From Amblyomma americanum (taxonomy: Eukaryota > Arthropoda > Arachnida > Ixodida > Ixodidae), in contig NC_135504.1 in the NCBI RefSeq assembly GCF_052857255.1, positions 140,146,121 to 140,210,120 on the forward strand: DNA of 64,000 nucleotides, written 5' to 3'. The notes under the pieces were generated by a model, which did not search any database, had not been told where the DNA came from, and was given only the letters and a program-made list of their open reading frames with translations. Shown one piece after another: positions 56,848 through 64,000 of the stretch (its first letter is position 1; each line of letters starts with the position of its first letter). Position numbers and translations under genes: made by a program.

Positions 56848-58209
56848 CTAGGAGTTGAAGTTCTCTGCGAAGGCGGTGATCAAGGTCTCAATGGAAAGCA
56901 CCAGCTGCATAAAGTTCTTCAAAGTGCCAGGCTGCATCGCTTGGCTATATGAACGCAGGACATCAAACAAAACGCGTAGAAGGTCGGAGAGATTCCGGCT
57001 TATGAGCTCCTTATTTTGCTGCACGCACTGGTGCATCACTTCGACAAAAGACGGGGACTGGGACCCACTCTTGGCCACAGTAGCTGGTGTCTGCATCTGT
57101 TTTAAGGCAAGGGGATGTCCTCCATGTTGTCGAGTCTTGCTGTGATCTGGTCGCTGAGGAACATGGACACTTTTTGCAGAAGCCGATCGAACAGCCAGCT
57201 CACCCTCGGAGGCCGTTGCCGACTTGCTCGGATCAGGTCGTGCATCGACGTCGCTTGCTACCACGTCCCGAGCTTCCGACTCGAGCGCAGGGAACTCTTC
57301 ACTTCCATGTATCGGCTTCTCAGTAGGTTGTGGTTTGGGGCCACTAATGAAGGACTTGCGACGGTGTAAGGCGCTTACACGGAATGTGCAGCCACTGAAA
57401 CTCGCTGGATGGTCACCTCCACAATTAGCGCAAGCAAAATCTGCCTTGCACTCTTTGTAATCATGGCCACCACCACACCGCTTGCAACGTTGATCTTTGT
57501 TGCAAACTCTCGCTACATGTCCAAAGCGTTGGCACCTGAAGCACCGAGGAGGAGTTTCAACGAACTCGTGGACTGCATGTTTGGTGAAACCAAGGTCAAT
57601 TATTCCAGGGCGCTCGGTGTTGGGAGCAAACGTTAGCACAATAGAGTTTGTAGGCTTCGCTGCCCATTGTTGTTCTCCAGGCTCCACCCGGCGCATTAAC
57701 CGTCGCACGTGCAGAACTCCTTGCGGTTTCAAGTAGTCAAGAACGGCACTTTCCGAATACCACACTGGTACTCCCCTTATGACACATGTGTTAGTCATGC
57801 AGGAGTGTGGAAACCGGGCTTGAACTCGTATGCCACCTATCTGAGAGCACCGCAGAAGAATGTCTACGTGCTCTTCCGTTGAGATATCTAGATGAAGAGC
57901 CCCTTGCGTTGTGAAGCGACTGCGAATCGGAGCAGATCCCAGCAGTACTTTAATATCATCGAACAGCCTGATAGGGTTCCACTCTCTGAAGTCAACACCT
58001 TTCTCTTTTGGCTGAACTATCACTGGGATGCCGACTGTCCCGTGCTTCCGATGACTCACCACTTTGAAGCCATCGTTGTCCATTTCCGCCATGTCAGCCA
58101 CTTCCTCGTCAGAGGCGACGATAGTTGAGTCGTCCCCACTGAGCGATGATGACGCACTGCACTGCTGGACGTCCCTGATGACTGGCAGATCCCCGCCATG
58201 TGATGCCAT
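56848..58209 (-). CDS. LINE C ORF1, gag-like nucleic-acid-binding protein
   Basis: 453 residues and intact. An acidic N-terminus (residues 20-45) leads to a domain at about 90-200 (VDILLRCSQIGGIRVQARFP, NTCVIRGVPVWYSESAVLDY) like the RRM-related part of such ORF1 proteins. Three CCHC knuckles follow at about residues 217-270: CFRCQRFGHVARVC, CKRCGGGHDYKEC and CANCGGDHPASFSGC. The tail is Ser/Lys/Pro-rich, with a predicted helical end. It binds LINE RNA in the ribonucleoprotein. Its stop TAG is immediately followed by the ORF2 ATG (TAGATG). Confidence 0.88.
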   Translation of the reverse strand: MASHGGDLPVIRDVQQCSASSSLSGDDSTIVASDEEVADMAEMDNDGFKVVSHRKHGTVGIPVIVQPKEKGVDFREWNPIRLFDDIKVLLGSAPIRSRFTTQGALHLDISTEEHVDILLRCSQIGGIRVQARFPHSCMTNTCVIRGVPVWYSESAVLDYLKPQGVLHVRRLMRRVEPGEQQWAAKPTNSIVLTFAPNTERPGIIDLGFTKHAVHEFVETPPRCFRCQRFGHVARVCNKDQRCKRCGGGHDYKECKADFACANCGGDHPASFSGCTFRVSALHRRKSFISGPKPQPTEKPIHGSEEFPALESEARDVVASDVDARPDPSKSATASEGELAVRSASAKSVHVPQRPDHSKTRQHGGHPLALKQMQTPATVAKSGSQSPSFVEVMHQCVQQNKELISRNLSDLLRVLFDVLRSYSQAMQPGTLKNFMQLVLSIETLITAFAENFNS

Positions 58210-58399
58210 GGCCGCCTCCGCCCCACTGGGCTCCTTCGGATGGCGCTGTCCCTTTAAGGATACCGGCGCCGGAGCTGCCGTACCCTTCCCGTAGGGACAG
58301 TACCGCCTTAAAGACGCGGCCGTCTTCTAAGGATGGAAATAACCTAGTTAATAACTAGAAAACAAGGCAACATTATTGAGCTGATGTGACAACAGATCG

Positions 58400-58458
58400 A
58401 GCAGCGTCGTCATCCTCTTCCACTCTTCAACAGAGTGGAAGAGGAAGACGACGCTGCT
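58400..58458 (-). promoter_or_regulatory. 5'-terminal hairpin of LINE C
   Basis: A 27-bp stem with a single mismatch (58400-58426 with 58432-58458, loop tcaac) lies at the very 5' end of the LINE, six bases from its junction. It would be near the cap of the transcript. Its function is unknown. Confidence 0.75.
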
Positions 58459-58464
58459 ATGACG

Positions 58465-58580
58465 ACAGCTGTGTATGAGTTTGTTAGGTCGGCAGAAGCC
58501 CGAGCCAAGAGCGGATGGCTCTCCATAGACTCTATCCTGATTAGCTCTTGCTCGCTCGGCATTCTTCGTGTTGGCGCCAT
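58465..58580 (-). pseudogene. Myb/SANT-like gene, N-terminal coding part, right of the LINE insertion
   Basis: ATG at 58580 starts MAPTRRMPSEQELIRIESME and ends ARASADLTNSYTAV at the LINE junction. The reading frame resumes beyond the LINE at 53090. The LINE insertion therefore disrupts the coding region of this transposon gene near residue 39. Confidence 0.65.
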
Positions 58581-59532
58581 TTCGAGACTATAATTCCCGC
58601 TCAGAGAATTGCAGCAGCGAACACAGCGGGGAAAACAAACTGGCAATAGTTTCTGTTACGCTTTTCGAAAGCAGAGAATAACAGGAAAAAACATTTGCTC
58701 TGAGTTGGGGCTAATGTGTTTTTACAGGAACATATGCGTGTTCTGCGCTGCAGCAACATATAGCACAGCCAAGAACGAACGAAAACAAGCAAAGTTGTTA
58801 GTGTGCGCACAACCGCCTTACTTGGTTCCTGCTCCTTCCCAACTGAATCATTTGTGCCAGTCGTTTATCAGGCCAAAAACGTTGATTTTATTCAACAACG
58901 CGTGCTTCGTGGACGTCTTGTATTTCCTAAAGCAAAAGAAACAGAACCCAAATTATATGCTTGGAATATGGCATTTTTAAACCAATAACGCAGGCTTACC
59001 TCAAGTTCTCTTCGACGATCTTCGGGCCCGACGTTTCGTGCAGGTTCCTTTCTGGAGGCCCGTGGCCTTCACTGGCTTCGATAATTGTTATCCGCGCACT
59101 TTGGACAACCAAATAGAACCTTGATTTCAGACGACGCGTAAAAAAGCAGGAACTAGCCGTGGGATCAGCTGTTTTCTTGAAGGGCGCCATGTTCACTGTT
59201 TACATCTGCCAGCGCGCCCTCATGGCAACAAAAGTTACCCACGAAAGCAGTTATTTGCAAAAGTGAATGTTCTTTTTGTCTTGTTTCATGCCAGTGTGAG
59301 TGAAATACACTTTTATGAAAGAATAAATCAATGTTTATTTTATTCACTGCGTGTTCTTATAAAAAAGTTAGCATACGGCCCCTTGCCGTTCAAATCGCCC
59401 TCTTGTCGTGCAAATAAATTCTTCCGGGGCGGCACACTCCTAGCCATTGGTTGAATCCGTATTCCGTCACGCGTTGACGTCTCGCCTTGTCGTCATGCTG
59501 TCGTCATTTTGACGTAACGCTCTACAACTTTT
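58581..59532. other. Harbinger right-hand non-coding region
   Basis: Sequence upstream of the Myb-like gene up to the right terminal repeat. A divergent AATAAA/TTATTT cluster occurs near 59320-59345. No other coding evidence. Confidence 0.55.
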
Positions 59533-59558
59533 GAGCGAGTTCCGTAATTCGGCCCCAG
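59533..59558 (-). repeat. Right terminal inverted repeat of Harbinger
   Basis: Reverse complement CTGGGGCCGAATTACGGAAC then TCGCTC, matching the left end at 48007-48032 with two mismatches. Confidence 0.8.
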
Positions 59559-61637
59559 ATTGCCGTGTCATTTAAAACACTCAAACGGACATCTTTGTTT
59601 TCCACATTTTAATTTGAAGCTTTTTCTTTAACGCCGAAGTTTTGGATCGATGTGTAGCAAGATTGTTTCCATGTCTGAACATAGCCTTAGAGTGCCTGTC
59701 AGTGCTCTTCAGGTCTCATTCGTATTCTCCTAGCGATTTCATGCCTGTGGTCTGGACGTGCAGCCGTGCAACTATTCTGCGATTCCAGGCAAGTTGATAA
59801 TAACTTTTATTATCATCTAGTTTTGCTCCGAAACTTCTGTGTTGAGTGCTTATACGGGAGTTCAACCATGGGCCATTCTTCCCTAGGCCCTGAGTTATGT
59901 CCTCAGCAAATTGGAGGCTACTTAAACGGTCGCAATTGAGCTCAATCTCCTGCTCTTATTCAAATCCATCGCTATGAAGGCATCTCGCAAATACGATGGA
60001 CAGCAAGGAAAAAAAACTGCGTCGCGTCGATCTACTTTTAATTCTTGTTCACCACTTTTATTAGGATAAAGCAGTTTCTGCAACGAGGGCCAGCTCTGTA
60101 CAACTACTTTTTGATACTCTTAAAGAGCGCCTCAATGTGCTGGTGACACTCTCGTGATGTAGTTTCTTGTAAAGTGGTTCCCACTGACATCAGCTTGGAC
60201 GAGAATATGAAAAGGAAGGAAATATGCTTCAGTATTAGTAGAAGTAATTGTTAAAAGAATACAGGTGTTAACAAGACGGAAACCAGTTATTTACATGCAA
60301 AAAAGAGCCTCATTTTGTTTTTATAAGAAGCCGTGACGTGACGGGAGTCATTTGTGGTCGCACAGACTACCTTCCGCTGCGTACACGGAAAAAGATCGGC
60401 GATAAGCGGATTACGGAAAACGTATTGCCTTTCACCGCCGTAATCTAGCCCCAGAGGTGGCGGCCGCTAGGACGTTGGTCAAAACTGTATTGTGAAGAAT
60501 ACTACGAATGTAGGAACTGGAAGCTAATGAAAGATGCAGTGAGACGCAGGACAAAGCCACTAAGCAGGAACCAACACGTCTGTTACCCCCCAGAGAGGTG
60601 CACAGTGTGAAAAGGTCGGGAGAGGAGCTTCCATAAAAGCATCACATTCCAAAAGAGCTGCATTCCAAGGGTATTACAAGTCAGCATATCACCAATAGGA
60701 GAGGTGGTTTTCAGAAGCAAGAAAGGGTCCACTTCTCATTCATGATTTTTCTCTCCTCCTAAAGCCCTTCGTTATATTTTACTTCTTGCTATACACGTTT
60801 CCACGTGCCGCCACATTGCTGGCTGGACTGCTTTTTGTACCTGGCGCCAAAATTCATCGCGCCAGCGCTTTACCTTTCAGGGCTCGAACTTCCTCCATTC
60901 ACCCCTCTGCGCCTATGGGCTCCGTGCGCTGGTATGGTGGCGCCAGCAGCGACCACATCGTCAGCGCCGCCTCGTGGCACTCGCCGCGTTAACCGGACGC
61001 TGAGTCACGGCCAGTCTCTCGAAGGGAGAGCGCGCGCGCCCCTCTCGAGACTGGCCGTGGTGGCGCTGCGCCGCATAGCAGACGCGCACTGACCGCGATG
61101 CCATTCTAAGTAAACGCCTTCTTCTCTGCGGATTTCAACGCATTGAAAGCCTTGACGCCACCACTGCTGCATTTCGTTTCAATTGCTTTCAGGTTGGGCT
61201 GATCACCGATTCCGAGCAACCATGATTGTGTTGCAGTCCTGACGGCACTGCAATATCTGGCAGCGCAGTTGAACTTATTGAGATTAATTAAGTACCTTTA
61301 CAGTTTGAGAAAAAAGGCTCTGACCCACATAACGATATCAGCTATGTAATTTATATCCACTGTGGCAACGACTATGTGAATGGTCGGCTAGAAATGCGAA
61401 AAACGCAAACTTACTACACATATATATCAGATGATAGTGCTCTACATCCTGCAGGGTCGACACTTCTTTACTTTGTGTATAACTCTCAGAGAAGCATAGC
61501 TCTAAGCATACAAAAAGACGATGGGTTTCTTGCTAGGTATCTTCCACAGGACTTTCATTTCAGGAATTTCATGAAGACACCAATTACATGAATTATTTTG
61601 GTCTTATTTCTCTTTTGGTAAATACTTAACTATAGAA
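59559..61637. other. Non-coding sequence with one GC-rich inverted repeat
   Basis: No gene recognised. A GC-rich inverted repeat at 61006-61059 pairs CACGGCCAGTCTC with GAGACTGGCCGTG around a GCGCGCGC core. Confidence 0.55.
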
Positions 61638-61870
61638 AGGCCGCCGCGGTGGCTCAGTGGTTATGGTGCTCAGCTGCTGACCCAAAGACTCGTGTTCGAT
61701 CCTGGTTGCGGCGGTCGCATTTCGGTGAAGGCAAAATTCTAGAGGCCCGCGTACTGCGCGATGTCAGTGCACGTTAAAGAACTCCAAGTGGTTGCAATTA
61801 TCTGGAACCTCCACTATGGCGCCCCTTATAGTCTTCATTGCATTGGGACGGTAAACCTAGTTAAAATCAA
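61638..61870 (+). repeat. tRNA-derived SINE, tail type 1
   Basis: Head GGCCGCCGCGGTGGCTCAGT, B-box GTTCGATCCTG, body with gcgatgtcagtgcacgttaa, and tail cattgggacggtaaacctag. Mildly diverged. Confidence 0.88.
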
Positions 61871-63374
61871 AAGATTAATTCCCGAAATTAAGGGTTTAGT
61901 GATGTTGTGAAATCCAAGAAATATATATAGAGAAATTTGAGCCACTGTCTTTTTTTTCTTTTTATTCGTCTAGAACAGAATTTGAGACCTCGTAAATGCA
62001 ACAAATAAAGACGCAAAATTTTAAACCACTCAAGGAAATAAAATGAAGCAAATAAATACACAAAATCTTAGGTGAAACAGTGTGAAAAACGACATAAGCA
62101 CTCTCAGAAGTACGACGTCGCTCCCACTGCATACACACACGCACGAAAAAAAACTAGAAACAAAATTGACACGCTGAACCACAGATGAGCATAACAAACG
62201 AAAACTTAAACTTCAGATGCTAGCTCCAAGAACTTCACCGTAGACCATTTCCTGTGACTGACTGAACGCATTCATTCGCTCTACATAAAGACATAAAGCA
62301 GCTCCTACCAATGATGTCACGTTCGAAACAACCCAGTCAATGTAAACCCTTTCCCAGTTCACTCTCATGAATTTAATTCCACAGTGCACTCATTTCCAGC
62401 ATACCTTCTCTGCATGAGCGAGCATGCACGATGTCCAAGAAAAGCGTTTAAATATATTCGGTAACTTGACTGCAGTGTTTTTGTAGCTGTTATGACATTG
62501 AGTAAACACAGCAGTAGGTAGAGCACCCATAATTATCCAAGTTTGTTTTCGCCTTCGGACGAAACACCTCACCGCTCGCCTCGCTCACTGCAAACTGAAC
62601 CAGAGAGCTGCGTTGGCTGAGTCCGCCTTTCGCCACCGCTGTTACCCAGGTGGCGCCACTCGCGCGCGCCAAACTGCAGCGCACGGAGCCCATAGCACAA
62701 ACAAGGAACAATCCACACACCACGGAACGGCGACTAAGGCATTTTCCTCTCCCTGCCTAGCCACTGCTGCAGACAGCGCGCGACCATGTGGAGTTTTCCT
62801 TCTCAAGAAGAATGTGAGTGTGTTGTTTGGATTCGGGACCTTTTAGTTGGAAAAAAAAGCATTCCGGAAAAGATGACTTACTTGTATCCGCAAGTGGTCA
62901 GTTGAAAACTTGCAGAGTAGTAGCACCCTCTGCAATATAGCACATATTTTTCAACTCGAAAACCCTTGTTCACATTTCCGCATTCTTATTCGAAAAGGAA
63001 GAGGGAAGATGCTTTTTTATCTGTATGAGAGGGAAGTTGTTGAAAGGACACAGTGAATTGCCAAAGACTTCAGTGAATCCAAAATTTCTACATACTCTCT
63101 AGGGCGCCAAGTTCGCCTCCTCTACCAACACTGGTCTCTAGCTTATCCACAATAAATACTCGCTCTCTCTCCTTTTGCATGCAGAGCATGGCTGCGAACG
63201 TGGAAACAGGTCGAGACAGGTAGAATGGTGCACCATAGTACCCTTCGGCACTGCCCTTTAAGTCTATTTCCCATAAAAAGCGAACCGCTCGCGAATTCCG
63301 CCGCCCCGGCGCATACACTCTCTCTCAAGCGTTGGAGGAAGCTCCAGCGGCTGGAGCGGCCAGGAGGTTTTTAT
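61871..63374. other. Non-coding sequence
   Basis: AT-rich with short open frames only. No recognised repeat or gene. Confidence 0.5.
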
Positions 63375-63675
63375 TGATTTTTGGGGAAAGGAAGTGGCGC
63401 AGTATCTGTCTCATATATAGTTGGACACCTGAACCGCGCCGTAAGGGAAGGGACAAGGGAGAGAGTGAAAGAAGAAGGGAAGAAGGAGGTGCCGTAGTGG
63501 AGGGCTCCGGAATAATTTCGACCACCTGAGGATCTTTAACGTGCACTGACATCGCACAGCACACGGGCGCCTTAGCTTTTTTCCTCCATAAAAACGCAGC
63601 CGCCGCGGTCGGGTTCGAACCCGGGAACTCCGGATCAGTAGTCGAGCGCCCTAGCCACTGAGCCACCGCGGAGGG
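63375..63675 (-). repeat. tRNA-derived SINE, tail type 2
   Basis: On the minus strand the head GCGGTGGCTCAGTGGCTAGG, B-box GGTTCGAACCC, body and tail (gcgccacttcctttccccaa) are all present. Best-preserved type 2 copy in the window. Confidence 0.9.
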
Positions 63676-64000
63676 TGGCCAGGTTCGGGCAAGATAGAAA
63701 TTTTCGCGGCGGCGACGCGGCAGCACCGCATCTCAACCAATGGCGGCTCAGCGTTGCCACGTGACCAGTAGAGGCCTCATGCAAGAAAGAATGCGCATAG
63801 ACCAGTGTTTGTGTTTGTAGGCCGCACGTACGGAATTTTGTTTAAAAAAGAAATTATATAAAGCGGCGTTGAATGCTTCAAACAGAAGATTTATATTTAT
63901 TCAAATAAACTATGAAAATAACCGACAAAATAGTGCTTATATATTACACTTCTTTGTGTTTGTCGGCCATCAAAACCGGTTGCAAGCGCACATCTTTTGC
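63676..64000. other. Non-coding sequence
   Basis: AT-rich towards the end. Nothing recognised. Confidence 0.5.

Larger units (their letters stand above)
53091..58464 (-). mobile_element. I-group LINE (LINE C), nearly full length
   Basis: 5374 bases flanked by the perfect 12-base duplication ACAGCTGTGTAT (53079-53090 and 58465-58476). The minus-strand order is 5' UTR with a hairpin, ORF1 with three CCHC knuckles, then ORF2 with endonuclease, RT and RNase H, and a 3' end with an ACTCA-type repeat. The presence of RNase H and gag-like knuckles places it in the I/R1/LOA group. Only two disabling lesions in ORF2 are visible (a stop at about 55078-55080 and a frameshift near 53790), so it is young. 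Confidence 0.9.
48007..59558. mobile_element. PIF/Harbinger DNA transposon, interrupted by a LINE
   Basis: The left end reads CTGGGCCCGGATTACGGAAC (48007). The right end, reverse-complemented, reads CTGGGGCCGAATTACGGAAC (59558). Both continue with TCGCTC. It has the two expected genes: a DDE nuclease on plus (48234-49914) and a Myb/SANT-like protein on minus (58580 to 51825), transcribed towards each other. Removing the LINE (53091-58464) leaves about 6.2 kb, a normal size. I could not fix a target duplication at the ends. Confidence 0.85.

Noticed and set aside
58609..58980. 123-codon plus-strand frame near the Harbinger right end
   Set aside because: No recognised motif and it lies upstream of the minus-strand Myb-like gene in probable untranslated sequence.

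Overview
The window looks like nuclear DNA of a hard (ixodid, probably metastriate) tick. It is a dense transposable-element mosaic with almost no ordinary host gene. The tick assignment rests on repeated tRNA-headed SINEs of the tick Ruka type, on Gypsy, Penelope, L2/CR1-like, I-group and PIF/Harbinger families typical of tick genomes, on gt-ag introns, and on the absence of bacterial gene organisation. The only recognisable non-transposon coding sequence is a decayed ionotropic-receptor-like locus at 36.3-37.8 kb (minus strand).

Layout. (1) 1-2707: 3' two-thirds of an L2/CR1-like LINE on the plus strand. (2) About 2710-33553: a giant inverted duplication. Its two arms (2710-16051 and 20563-33553) are each about 6.1 kb once later insertions are removed, and they differ by a few percent. 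The arms hold a 5'-truncated Penelope-like element inside an L2/CR1-like LINE, plus two SINEs and an unidentified 136-codon frame. The 4.5-kb spacer (16052-20562) holds a decayed Gypsy element and two SINEs. Each arm was hit independently by an LTR element. The left arm carries a 7.26-kb Gypsy with integrase encoded upstream of reverse transcriptase (3678-10933, TSD ATGT). The right arm carries a tandem LTR-gag/PR-LTR-gag/PR-LTR array (23023-29919, TSD TAAG). In each case the opposite arm preserves the empty site. (3) 33.6-43 kb: a LINE RT remnant, AT-rich sequence, the receptor pseudogene, a 2.3-kb fold-back element, two SINEs and a LINE tail fragment. (4) 44-47.6 kb: two decayed Gypsy fragments, one with a SINE inside it. 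(5) 48007-59558: a PIF/Harbinger transposon with matching terminal inverted repeats, a three-exon nuclease pseudogene (plus) and a multi-exon Myb/SANT-like partner gene (minus). A 5.37-kb I-group LINE with a perfect 12-bp target duplication splits the partner gene. (6) 59.6-64 kb: non-coding DNA with two SINEs.

How the parts work. The autonomous-type elements are each broken by a few lesions: lost YxDD region, frameshifts, single stop codons. The most functional-looking signal is the gag/protease junction of the tandem LTR element. It has a canonical A-AAA-AAC slippery heptamer directly on the gag stop codon, then an 8-nt spacer and a perfect 8-bp stem, and the protease frame lies exactly in -1. 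Both LINE families also show abutting or overlapping stop/start codons between ORF1 and ORF2 (TAATG and TAG-ATG), and one encodes a 2A-like motif. All family names come from motif recognition by eye; no database search was run.
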